Assembly (NCBI GenBank): GCA_022925895.1
Contig: JAKSYS010000226.1
Location: 1-64,000, forward strand
Origin: Fragilaria crotonensis
Lineage: Eukaryota; Bacillariophyta; Fragilariophyceae; Fragilariales; Fragilariaceae
Length of the DNA stretch: 64,000 nt
Direction: 5' to 3'
This document shows, piece after piece, positions 55,162-64,000 of the stretch. Both the position numbers and the translations under genes were made by a program. Position 1 is the stretch's first letter. Each line of letters begins with the position of its first letter. The notes under the pieces are model-generated. The model did no database searches, was not told the origin of the DNA, and saw nothing but the letters and a program-made list of their open reading frames with translations.

Positions 55162-55914
55162 TTACTTCCAATGAAACTCTTGCAGCTTGACTCCACCGTC
55201 TGAAAACAGATTGTCTGTTATCAGGGTTCGCGTCAGACCATGGATCGAACACAGCCTATCAATATTATCTTCCGTTGCATCGTCGTAGACAAAACTCTGG
55301 GACAAGAGGAAGGTGCCTCCCTTTTCCATCAAAAGAGAAACAGTTGTAAAGAGCGGCTCGACCACATCCTTGTCATAAATCAAATCCGACCCCAAAACTA
55401 GATCGAACTTTTGGTTCGGTTGATAGGTTTGCAAGTCTTGCAGAATCTCGGAAGCCCCTCGTTCATCGCCCCATGACAAGGATTCAAATCGAACAGGTAC
55501 CACCAGTAACCGTTGCGCGAAACGTTCATTTCCTAGGTACTCCAGAGTCGCATCATGGTTTCTCTCGGCTCGTTCCAATGTACCCGGATCGTGATCAGTC
55601 GCAACGAGGTACTGAACTGAGGGAAAGACTTGAAGAGCCGTAATGGATGCCAAGGCACAACCAGCTCCTAGTTCTAAAACGGCAGTCGGTTGTAATGAGC
55701 ATCGTTGCAAGAGATATTCTGCCAAGGCGGGAGCGCCGGGCCATAGATAGTGACCGGATTGCACTGCACCAGGATCTTCGTCGACAACGTGAAGCGCAAC
55801 TTTGACGGTGTTAGTGTCGTATTGGAATTGGTAATGCTTTAAAGTGGAAGCTTCCGAGCCTTCAAACATGAAGCCAATATCGGCGTAATGATCATCTGAT
55901 GGTTCGTCCGACAT
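55162..55914 (-). CDS. family-16 (METTL21-type) methyltransferase
   Basis: 250 residues from MSDEPSDD, the first ATG. Seven-beta-strand SAM-dependent methyltransferase. Motif I is LELGAGCALASI (about 92-103), the acidic loop after strand 2 is ATDHD, and the post-II motif GSDLIYD carries the D-x-x-Y signature of family-16 lysine methyltransferases. LWPGAPALAEYL replaces the usual [VI]W-x-x-[AS]-x-x-L-[AS]-x-[FY]-[LI] preceding motif I. Substrates in the family include HSP70, eEF1A, eEF2 and VCP. The exact one here cannot be told. There is no targeting signal. Tail-to-tail with LIG4. Confidence 0.88.
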   Translation of the reverse strand: MSDEPSDDHYADIGFMFEGSEASTLKHYQFQYDTNTVKVALHVVDEDPGAVQSGHYLWPGAPALAEYLLQRCSLQPTAVLELGAGCALASITALQVFPSVQYLVATDHDPGTLERAERNHDATLEYLGNERFAQRLLVVPVRFESLSWGDERGASEILQDLQTYQPNQKFDLVLGSDLIYDKDVVEPLFTTVSLLMEKGGTFLLSQSFVYDDATEDNIDRLCSIHGLTRTLITDNLFSDGGVKLQEFHWK

Positions 55915-56466
55915 GGTGGGCGTCAAATACTCCACAAATGAGTATTGGCAGTTTGTGTTATATGGCCATGCTTGTGACTCGGGACGACTACTGTATTACT
56001 AAGTGTACATTATACTTGTACGGTGGACTACTTGTGTCCATTGTTCAGTTCCATACTCCCTAAAATTGAGTTCGTGCTTCGTTGGGTCGGTGGAGTTGGT
56101 GGGAAGTGGGAAGTGGGAAGTGGGAACACCTCCGAGGGATGACAGGCAGACGGCCACCGTCAGACTTCCCGTTTGAAAGTTTTAGACGTGTTTGAATTAC
56201 ATCGGTACTTGTATGATACGATGGTACTCTACGCTTCGGAGCTCCCAGGGCACTCTATGAATAACATACATAACCATATATGTTTTGAAATCGTCATTTC
56301 TGTCTCGAAAATCAACGAATTCCTGTCTCATCCGGAACCCTTGATCCCTGACCTACACATGCGTTAGGCAACGCATCATATAACCATAACTATCATCCAA
56401 CGAAAGCACTACCCGCAAGCGACGGTCGTTACGAATTGCAAGAGCATTAAGATTGACGCCTTCATC
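55915..56466. other. divergent intergenic region
   Basis: 552 bases between the divergent methyltransferase and GT92-like genes. It has a short GGGAAGT tandem run at about 56,100-56,126 and one GTAC patch near 56.0 kb. No gene recognised. Confidence 0.5.
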
Positions 56467-57975
56467 ATGAGGAGAAGGGATCTCATGATGAGACAAAGAC
56501 GGAGAAAGCAAAATGGCAGCCGATCCGAGTTCAGTGTTGTCAACTTGGGTTTCATATTCATAGCTGGGATAGTTGCTGGCATCCAAATATCCACCAATTA
56601 CAAAGCATGGTTGAGAATGGACCAAGAAATGGGAGTGAGTTACATGGCCAACCATCTAGTTCGCTCACTTCGCAATGAAGTTCCCATTCGTGACATGCTG
56701 CTCAGCCCTAACACTGAGATCCGCCGGTATCCCAAAACCAACAAGACTATTGCCGCATGTATGCTTGCTATGGATGATTCTATTCGATTAACCGAATGGA
56801 TTGCTTATCATTATACCATTCTCCCCCTGGGCTCGCTCATGATCGCAATTGACCCGAATTCCCAATCACAAGAACGTGTCCTCAAGATTTTGGACCTTTG
56901 GAGAGACCGAATCAACATTATCGCGTACACGAACGATTCGGAGTGGTTTCCTTGGAAGGATGATGAAGGTTGGGGTCGTCGCATCTATCGAGAAAACGGA
57001 GAACTCGCCGGCTGGTTGAAGACCCGTTCTGGACCTGTTTATCGATCTCAATCGCACAAGCGACGCCAAAATGCCTTTGTCTTACAATGCATGAAGCGAT
57101 TCAAGGCGCAATTGAACGAACGTGAGCCGTGGAGAGAAAATTCAACTGCTATCATCCCCGAGTGGGTGTTGATGACTGATTCGGATGAGTTTTTGGTTTA
57201 CAACTACATCCATGTCGACCAAGAGGACGAAACGAACTATGAACTTGTTAGGGGATCGAGCACACAGGATGTTGATGCGCTGCGTCGCAAGATGATTCCA
57301 AAGCGAAAGAGACTGCCTGCATTGGAGCGCCATGTGACAGTTGCCGACTGGCTGAGTGTTGAGAATGGAATTCGGCGGTGCTGGAAGTTGACTGGTTTGC
57401 CGATGAGTTCCTATGATTCAGATGAGGGACTCATGGATCACGATGTTCCGAAAGGTATCAACGCAAGTCATTTAATGACTCTCCGATTCCGTAAAGTAGG
57501 TTTACGGCGTGGAAACTTTAGCAAGACGCTTTTGGATGTCAGTTGGGGAGCGATGGATCAATACACCAAGGATGACGTCCAAAACATCCACAATCCACAG
57601 AAACGCATCTGTGGATTGAATGGGCATTCCGGAAGCAATGCAGACTACCTAGCGTCTGTCTTCCGCATCAACCACTACTCCTCAGGTAGTTTGGAGTCTC
57701 ATGTGGAACGAGCCAATGACAGAAGATCCAGTAACCAGAACATCACATTCAGTCGGTTCCAAACTAGGAACGTGTTCCCCGTGCACGAAGATGACGACGT
57801 TCGTCCTTGGATAAAGTGGTTCGTTGATAAAGTTGGGATTGATGAGGCAATTCGGCTGCTGGCGGATCCCATGAAAGATGCTTACGCTGTGTTCGGACGG
57901 CATCCGTTTGTGAAGGCGCACAAGAATCGCTTGATCTTACCGAAGTGGACGATGACATTAAATGCATCGGCTTAG
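56467..57975 (+). CDS. GT92/DUF23-like glycosyltransferase
   Basis: 502 residues, start at CATCATGAGG. A short basic N-terminus (RRRKQNGSR) precedes one membrane segment (about 24-42, NLGFIFIAGIVAGIQI), giving Golgi type II topology. The catalytic domain begins with AACMLAMDDSIRLTEWIAYHY, matching the family start C-x5-[DE]-x3-L-x-EW-x-x-YH. The metal-binding D-x-D is in VLMTDSDEFL (about 235-240). The C-terminal INHYSSGSLE matches the conserved I-x-HY-x-x-[KG]-S in GT92 proteins. This places it in the GT92/GT-A fold group. Donor and acceptor are not known. Confidence 0.82.
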   Translation: MRRRDLMMRQRRRKQNGSRSEFSVVNLGFIFIAGIVAGIQISTNYKAWLRMDQEMGVSYMANHLVRSLRNEVPIRDMLLSPNTEIRRYPKTNKTIAACMLAMDDSIRLTEWIAYHYTILPLGSLMIAIDPNSQSQERVLKILDLWRDRINIIAYTNDSEWFPWKDDEGWGRRIYRENGELAGWLKTRSGPVYRSQSHKRRQNAFVLQCMKRFKAQLNEREPWRENSTAIIPEWVLMTDSDEFLVYNYIHVDQEDETNYELVRGSSTQDVDALRRKMIPKRKRLPALERHVTVADWLSVENGIRRCWKLTGLPMSSYDSDEGLMDHDVPKGINASHLMTLRFRKVGLRRGNFSKTLLDVSWGAMDQYTKDDVQNIHNPQKRICGLNGHSGSNADYLASVFRINHYSSGSLESHVERANDRRSSNQNITFSRFQTRNVFPVHEDDDVRPWIKWFVDKVGIDEAIRLLADPMKDAYAVFGRHPFVKAHKNRLILPKWTMTLNASA

Positions 57976-58411
57976 GAGTTGCTTCCACGAATCTCTCACT
58001 AGAGAATAATACCTCGAGTCAGGCTTGTCTTTGTCAATTTCACAAGATGCACCGCTGCCACTTCTTTAAATCAGCACAAGTACTTGTAGTACATCAGTAG
58101 AAGTTCCAAACGAGCCCCAGTACGCTTTTGCAAGCTCTCTGGCACTACAATCTATGTACAATATCGCTACATAGAAAGTACCCGCACCCTCTTAGGACAC
58201 TTCGGATGGGAGGACAGACCTAACGGCGTCAGTACGAGTACTAGTACGCGAGCAATCAATTTTTTTTGTTTCCAGATTCCAGACATCGCTGACTTGACGC
58301 TTGACGCGTCTGCAACCATCACCTCGACGACCGATGATTCAGCAAGTCACAGGCTGCGTTACAGTCACCTACTCCATACTAATTGTTGTCTCTTGGCTTA
58401 GATTATTGACA
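57976..58411. other. intergenic region
   Basis: No gene. GTAC/GTACGAG words at about 58.07-58.25 kb and a poly-T run at about 58,260. It should include the promoter of the plastid trigger-factor-like gene. Confidence 0.5.
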
Positions 58412-59178
58412 ATGAAGTTGTCTACTCTCATCACCTTGGCATCCCTGTTTACAGTGTCATCGGCGTTCATGGTGTCTCCTTCCTCGACCAACTATGCTTC
58501 TACTAGTAGTAGATCATCGGAATTGACCATGGCCCAGGTCGATCTAATTCCTGAACCAGAGGGCGGACAGGAGCTCATTCCCAACAACTCCATGGATGGG
58601 ACTCGCGTGAAGGTAATGGGGAAAGCGGATGGACTTTCGAGCGACGATGGAACTGTCTACAAATTTTGGATGAGAACAATTGCTCAAGGAGAACTAATCA
58701 AGAAGTTCAAGATTGATATCTTGAAGGAATCAAAAAAGAAGGTAAGGGGCACACTTTGTTCGGAAAAGATATGGATATGCTGTTGAAGGCGCCACTGTCC
58801 CCGAAACTCACTGCTATGTGCACTCGTTCCCCCCCTTGAAAGGCTAATTTCCCAGGCTTTCGCAAAGGCCAAGTACCACCATACGCCATGCCTCAAATCC
58901 AGGGATTTGCCATCCAGGAAGGAATCATCAAGACTGTTGAGCAGGCCGTGAAAGCTTATGGTTTGACATCACTACCAGGATCAGAGGGCGAAGTTAACAT
59001 TCTTGAGGATGTGAAGGAAATGTGCAAAGGGTACAAGGAAGGTATGCCTCTGGAGTTTACAGCAACATTGAATTGCGCCATGGATCCATCACGAGTCATG
59101 AGTGGTGCCACGAGCACCACAGTCGTTGACGTGGAAGCCGTAACTGAAGTGGAAGCCACGGCAGAAGTTGTTGAATAG
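58412..59178 (+). CDS. plastid trigger-factor-like protein, N domain only
   Basis: Exons 58412-58741 and 58843-59178, with a 101-bp phase-0 intron (GTAAGG..AAAG), about 221 residues. MKLSTLITLASLFTVSSAF is a signal peptide ending in an S-A-F junction followed by MVSPSSTNYASTSSR, the diatom plastid bipartite presequence. The mature part holds the trigger factor ribosome-binding domain, whose signature FPGFRKGQVPPYA opens exon 2. Bacterial trigger factor binds nascent chains at the tunnel exit near L23. The PPIase and C-terminal cradle are absent. The tail is Val/Glu/Thr-rich (about 190-221). Whether it still binds plastid ribosomes is not shown. The stop is 18 bp from that of the convergent SMP gene. 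Confidence 0.88.
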
Positions 59179-59196
59179 TAATGCAAAGTCATCATT

Positions 59197-61519
59197 TCAA
59201 TCGTTTTGTGACGCCGCTGCCTCTTGCGTCCATCTTTCCATTGCCAGCTTGGCAGCTTGTGTTTTTGGTTCAATAAGTGACAGGCGTCGAGCGGGAGGAC
59301 TGAGCTTCGACTCGTGTTTGATAGGCTTTTGCACTCGTGATATTCGGTCTTTGGTCAGTCGGCCCTTGGCTCTTTCGGGTCGCAACAGCAGCGATGAAGC
59401 GAGATTTGCAATACTGAAAGTAGTTGTGAGTGACATAGGTTCGAACCTGTTTACCCGAACGTGAACACGTACCTTGGCTGTTGATACCATGACTGCAAGT
59501 CAATTGCAACGTATTTCGGAGTGACGTAAGCCGACGAAAAATCCTTGATGACGCCTTGAATCCATTCTCGAATCAGTGGAAGGGACCCAAGATCGATGCC
59601 TTGTAGGCCACTGAACACATGAAGACATGAGGAAGACGCAGTCTGCAGACAAAAGCAATACTTCATGAACGGACTTACCTCTCATCTCCAAGCGGTGTGA
59701 TTCGAACTTTGCAGTCTAGCGCATGCACCAACGATACATGAAGTGTCGACAGGTACGGTGTTTCGGGTATTGATGTAACCGTTACCTTTAGCCTACCCGA
59801 AGTCAATAATGCACCGACAGCAACCTTGGTTGTAGGGAGAAGTGCAAAGTCCAGGGATGAAAGTTTGATCTCAAGCACCAAATTCAAGTCTTCAAGCGCT
59901 AAATCGAAATCGATCAAGTACTCCGTTTTTCGTCCATCATCACTCACTCCCAACACTTCGACATGCCGAACCGACGGTGGGTGGCTGCCCAACGATATTG
60001 ATTGGAGCGATGCAAATGCGATGCTCCGCGGTCGTGAAACCCGAGACGTGTCCAAGGCCGCAGTCAGGGCATCCCCAATTGTCCAGGACAGATAAGGCTC
60101 CAAGCCTCCATAAACATCGCATGGAGCGTTGATGCAATCCCGTACTGCATCACGCCCGCACGCCTTGATTCCATCTCGAACAAAAGCTGGATACGATGGA
60201 CAATGGGATGAAGGTACTCGCCAAATCTGCTGCATCAGAGTATTTAACCAGACAGTAGATTCTCGCACGGATGGTTTGACCTCCTGAAGTGACGAGAGGG
60301 CAAAGCGAAAACCTTGGGCTTCAGCTGTACTGTAAATACTTCTCGATCGAATTTGAGACATATGACACACTTGAACCCACGCCAACAGATATCCACATGC
60401 AAGTATTGTGTAGCGATTGAATAATAGAAAGGCAGTCAGGTGCAATAGGAGGAATACGATCCGAACAGGAATTGCAGCAACGGTGATCAAGTACCACACC
60501 CACGTCCTTTCTCTGGCATCCGAAGACGATTCCTGCTTGATGACCAATCTTTCGTCCACACATTGTGCTTTGCCTCTTAAAGCCAAAACAGTCGCAACAT
60601 AGCAAAGAGCAAATACCACGAATAGTTCAGGAGCCTGACTTGGAATTCCACCGGTATCCTGGGCGAGAAACGTCAGCATGGATACCAAAGCTTGCGTTAT
60701 CGTGGAGTGAAGAACAGCATGGTCTGGTTCGGGAACAGCGCTGGCCGGTGACATTAACTCGTCGTGCGAACCAAACGTGACGGTAGGTCGTTCTTTCTGC
60801 GGGACTGTGGTCTTGGGTCGTACCAAGAGTCGCTCCGGTACTAATGGAGAGGATCGAGAGTCGGCAATCGATTCTGCCAAGTCCTCCAACAGTCGCATCG
60901 AATCTTCCGCCACAGAGGCCGTTAGAGAACCAATCGATTCCGTCGCGGCTCCCGTCATGAGCAGCATATCTCCGAACTCCTGCACGACGTTGCCTATTAA
61001 TTTGACGCTCCGCGCGGCCATTGACCGGCTGCCATGTATGAATCGGCTCTGCTGTCTCCCTTGTAGTAATCGCTCCGACGTCGGCAGATACTGCTTCCGT
61101 CGAACGTGTTTGCTCTTTGGGGATATCCAGTTTCCAGCATTGCCGAATTGAGATCCCGTTGACTTGACGGCAGTCCCAACTAGTTTGATGGATGATCCCA
61201 AGACACCGGCAGCCGTGTCTCCAGAAATGCGCAACGTATCTGCTGCCAATCCAAACGTGTCGGCTAGGAGGCCAAAGGACGACGAGACTATTCCCCGCCT
61301 GTGCGTGCCGTCATTGCTCCTTCCCTGATCGAACGTTTGATGCCGGCGATGTGTCGGGTTCTTCCTGTTCTTGTCCGCCGTCGTTGTTGGTGATTCTCGT
61401 GGGAGGTGACTGATTGCATGTGACGCACCAGTCAAGAGATTTCTGAGCTCATCTTGGTTAGAGGCTGTTCCGTGCTGGGCGAGCAGCATAAGATGCAGAA
61501 GTAACGAGATCCTAATCAT
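59197..61519 (-). CDS. SMP-domain lipid-transfer membrane protein
   Basis: Exons 61519-59679, 59610-59473 and 59413-59197, about 731 residues. Introns of 68 and 59 bp, both phase 2 (GTAAGT..TCAG, GTACGT..TCAG), give an uninterrupted reading frame. The signal peptide is MIRISLLLHLMLLAQHGTAS. A Ser/Gly-rich helical region with repeated GxxxD motifs (about 75-225) follows, then hydrophobic segments at about 295-315 and 345-395. The SMP domain runs from about 425 (STVWLNTLMQQIWRV) to about 660, with EPYLSWTIGDAL and the closing GIDLGSLPLIREWIQGVIKD and YVAIDL. SMP proteins move glycerolipids at ER contact sites (E-Syt, tricalbins, Nvj2). No C2 domain follows. The C-terminal 70 residues are basic. 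Confidence 0.88.
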
Positions 61520-61937
61520 GGTGGATACTGGCCGACACTGTCACCTTCTTAATTGGTAGTACGGTGCAATGTCTATCTCTGCTGTGCAACGTGACAAATG
61601 GCGGTCGAGTGTGCGCGACAGCTGCAGCTTTTTATAGTTCGCCGTTTTCACTTTCACAGAAAATGACATCAAACATCAAGCTGTTCAATCGTATTACAGC
61701 ATACAATTACTTGCAGTAGACTCTGCATACTCCAGTAAGTGTACAAGATGTTCCCAAATACTAGTAGAGTACACGTACTACGTAGTACTCCGTGTACTTG
61801 TACTGGAGTACTCGTACTATCGGTACTTGTACTCCTTCTTTGGCGCCCAGAGTACAGGCTGTAGTCGTACCGGAGTCCGGAGTCCAGAGACCAGAGACCA
61901 GGGATGCGCACAATAATATTGTTATTGTATTGTTGGT
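61520..61937. other. intergenic region upstream of SMP gene
   Basis: No gene. Dense GTAC/AGTACT words at about 61.73-61.87 kb precede the first minisatellite array. Confidence 0.5.
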
Positions 61938-62130
61938 TTTTGATTTTACAATACAATATATTGTTATTGTTGGACCAACCAATACAATATATTGTTATTG
62001 TCCGACAGACCAATACAATATATTGTTATTGTCAGACAGTCCAATACAATATATTGTTATTGTCCGACAGACCAATACAATATATTGATAACAATATATT
62101 GCAATATATTGCAATATATTGTTCATACTC
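61938..62130. repeat. 31-bp AT-rich minisatellite, array 1
   Basis: AATACAATATATTG recurs at 61,950, 61,981, 62,012, 62,043 and 62,074, a steady 31-bp period. The spacer GTCCGACAGACC varies slightly. Each unit contains the perfect palindrome CAATATATTG. The array ends in shorter CAATATATTG copies up to about 62,122. Confidence 0.95.
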
Positions 62131-62211
62131 GCAGTACTTCATACTACGTACGGCACGCTGGTACGCTGCTCAGCAGTAGTAGATCATACTACTACTGTCT
62201 TACTGTACATA

Positions 62212-62557
62212 TCCTACTATATTATAAATTAATTGTGTGCGTGTGTGCGTGCGTGCGTCCGTCTGTTACGGAGTATGACCACTCTGGGGTACTGGATCAA
62301 ATGAATACTGTCTCATACTCGGAGTATGATATATGTCATACATGCATACTGGAGTACTCCGTAAGCGATGTCGGTAAGATTTGCATATATGCATACGTAG
62401 TTGCGTCAGTGCGTGCGTCTGTTACGGAGTATGACCACTCTGGGGTACTGCACTACTTGCGTATAGTACTGAACTGTACAAACAGTACACACAACCGTGC
62501 ACAACCCATACCGTACACGTATTCCAAAAGTCCGACCAATTGGGAGGTACCCACTAG
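62212..62557 (+). mobile_element. 346-bp non-autonomous Helitron
   Basis: The first 102 bases are identical to the 5' end of the Helitron at 41,327, and the last 48 to its 3' end with one substitution. It is inserted between A (62,211) and T (62,558) as Helitrons are. A partial second copy of 5'-end sequence lies inside at 62,410-62,450. No coding capacity. It could be mobilised by a Rep-helicase of the large family member. Confidence 0.92.
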
Positions 62558-62566
62558 TTGTACAAT

Positions 62567-62745
62567 ATATTGTTATTGTTAGGCCTACCAATACAATATA
62601 TTGTTATTGTTGGACCTACCAATACAATATATTGGTATTGTTGGAAACGCCAATACAATATATTGTTATTGTCAGACGAACCAATACAATATATTGGTAA
62701 CAATATATTGCAATATATTGTACATACAATATATTGTTGCGCTTC
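62567..62745. repeat. 31-bp AT-rich minisatellite, array 2
   Basis: Same unit as array 1: AATACAATATATTG at 62,590, 62,621, 62,652 and 62,683 (period 31), with spacers such as GTTGGACCTACC, again ending in short CAATATATTG copies. It starts right after the short Helitron. Confidence 0.95.
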
Positions 62746-62901
62746 CCTCCAGAGACTATGAATCTGTACCGGACCACTGGTAAGGGGCAACCCGACAGAT
62801 CCGACCATTGTCTTTACATCGAGCATCACAACGAATCATCATCAATCATTGGGGGCGGAGTAGTGAGCAATTGAAGCAGTGCGTTGTCTCCCCGATTGAT
62901 C

Positions 62902-63531
62902 ATGACAATCGTTCTTGCGACGCATCTTCCTCGGTGGATCCAGTTGGTCCTTTTTCTGGCATCATCATCACTTCCACTAGCTACGACTCTTTCGCTTCTT
63001 CCAAACAAGTCGAATCGCCCACAATTTGTCGTTTCGACAGTCGGAACCCATTCGTACGATTCGGCTCGAGACGCTGGAATCTCTATCCAAAAGACCATGA
63101 CCAAGGGGTTGGGCGCCTTTGCAACCAGTCTGATACCTTCGGGAACGACGATTGGAGCCTACGTCGGAGAATTCTTGACACGGTCTCAAGTCGAAGCGAG
63201 GTATTGGAACACCCGAAAATGCAAACCCGCCGATCGGCGATGGCTTCAGTCACGAAATATCCGCAATCAGGGCCGCAGTGGGGATTATCTGTTTGACATG
63301 GGAGATGACGTATTCATGGACGCGGAAGATACCGATATTAGCAGTTGGTGTCGATTTATGAATCATGCGGCTGAAGAATGTGATGAGTGTAACGTCGAAA
63401 CCAAGTGGACGAAACAAGTTAAAGAAGGAAAGAGGATACTTGAACAGCCATCGCTGTGGTTCGTGACCGTCAGGGACATACAGGTCGGTGAAGAGCTCTT
63501 GTATGACTACGGTGATAGTTATTGGGATTGA
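62902..63531 (+). CDS. SET-domain protein with signal peptide
   Basis: 209 residues from MTIVLATHLP, the first ATG. Residues 1-30 (WIQLVLFLASSSLPLATTLS) look like a signal peptide. The SET domain starts with KTMTKGLGAFATSLIPSGTTIGAYVGE, continues with WCRFMNHAAEECDECNV (in place of the canonical F-x-NHSC-x-PN) and ends VRDIQVGEELLYDYGDSYW, where the final Tyr is the usual SET active-site residue. SET enzymes methylate lysines on histones and other proteins. The altered NH-x-x-x motif and lack of a post-SET Cys cluster, together with the signal peptide, point to a non-histone substrate in an organelle or the secretory pathway (inference). No neighbour gives further clue. Confidence 0.82.
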   Translation: MTIVLATHLPRWIQLVLFLASSSLPLATTLSLLPNKSNRPQFVVSTVGTHSYDSARDAGISIQKTMTKGLGAFATSLIPSGTTIGAYVGEFLTRSQVEARYWNTRKCKPADRRWLQSRNIRNQGRSGDYLFDMGDDVFMDAEDTDISSWCRFMNHAAEECDECNVETKWTKQVKEGKRILEQPSLWFVTVRDIQVGEELLYDYGDSYWD

Positions 63532-64000
63532 ATCCTGTTGCGACTGCAGAAAACATACATCACATGGGTCATGAATTTGTCTTCAAGAAGGAAGGAGAGG
63601 CCATTACAGCAAGTCCCCAACATTCGACGGTATCTCATCAATCTGAGTTTATAGGCGCCACCTGACGTGAAGTACGTTCCGCGGAACGGGCAGTGGTGAG
63701 TTTTCGCACCATGCGCGGAATAGAGTATTGTTGAGAGACTAGAACGATTACTCTCAAGATGGAGAAGAGCAAATCTCTGAACATTTACGTTAATTTTTAT
63801 TGGTGGCACCTTGTCAACCAACTGAACTACCTGTTGTGACTATTGCATATACACCCATTATTGTCGTTGTTGCTGGTTGTTTTCATTCACGAATGGGATG
63901 TTGTCTTAATGCAAATGCAATCTTTGAGGTCAATACTGCACCATTGTGCAATTGGGTCATCAATGAATGGCAAATGTCCCATATGACCAGTTGTTGAGTG
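63532..64000. other. intergenic region at window end
   Basis: No gene is supported. A 100-codon open stretch on the - strand (63,519-63,821) overlaps the SET gene end, lacks any known motif, and is probably chance. Confidence 0.45.

Noticed and set aside
56097-56130. GGGAAGT tandem repeat as a regulatory array
   Set aside because: Only about three to four perfect units. A simple microsatellite is enough to explain it.
59434-59446. tRNA-like B box AGGTTCGAACCT
   Set aside because: It lies inside an intron of the SMP gene, and no A box or cloverleaf arms were found at the needed spacing.
61938-62745. CRISPR-like array
   Set aside because: The 31-bp period is continuous, the variable parts are only short spacer variants of one sequence, and there are no cas genes. 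It is a eukaryotic minisatellite.
63519-63821. 100-codon - strand frame after the SET gene
   Set aside because: No motif, Cys/Arg-rich random composition, overlaps the SET stop region.

Overview
The window looks like nuclear DNA of a stramenopile alga, most likely a diatom. Evidence: eight short GT-AG introns (59-101 bp) that join reading frames exactly; two proteins whose N-termini combine a signal peptide with an Ala-Phe plastid-import junction; a Copia retroelement of the CoDi kind known from diatoms; and gene families common in diatoms (hnRNP-Q acidic-domain, GT92-like and GT8-like proteins). Genes are dense and often tail-to-tail, but they are separated by accessory DNA rich in mobile elements and in short GTAC-centred palindromes. 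The species cannot be named from the sequence alone.

Layout. 1-4.4 kb: no gene, with a 750-bp Stowaway/mariner-like element flanked by TA. 4.5-15.1 kb: a hnRNP-Q acidic-domain protein (+), a large two-module Cys/His protein (-) and condensin subunit CAP-D2 (-). 15.2-21.2 kb: a broken CoDi-type Copia element with nearly identical LTRs, lying 90 bp upstream of the CAP-D2 start codon. 21.7-25.6 kb: a small predicted plastid membrane protein (+) tail-to-tail with the histone chaperone HIRA (-). 25.6-31.4 kb: gene-free, with unclassifiable relics. 31.5-40.1 kb: a J-protein (-), a small basic protein (+), GPN3 GTPase (-), a GT8-like type II membrane protein (+) and a pepsin-like protease (-), with two MITE-type elements between them.

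41.0-50.8 kb is the most complex part. A hAT-type MITE with perfect 8-bp target duplications lies 11 bp from the start of a 9.5-kb Helitron. The Helitron carries a 33-residue repeat plus Cys-rich region, a HUH/Y2 replication initiator and a PIF1-type helicase. A tyrosine-recombinase (DIRS-like) retroelement sits between the helicase and the Helitron 3' end. Both Helitron termini recur at 62,212-62,557 as a 346-bp non-autonomous copy, which fixes the boundaries independently (A|TCCTACTA...CTAG|T in both).

51.0-63.5 kb: DNA ligase IV (+) tail-to-tail with a family-16 methyltransferase (-); a GT92-like glycosyltransferase (+); a plastid trigger-factor-like protein (+) tail-to-tail with an SMP-domain lipid-transfer protein (-); two 31-bp minisatellite arrays on either side of the short Helitron; and a SET-domain protein with a signal peptide (+). 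The host genes do not form a pathway, although CAP-D2, HIRA and ligase IV all serve chromosome structure or repair.
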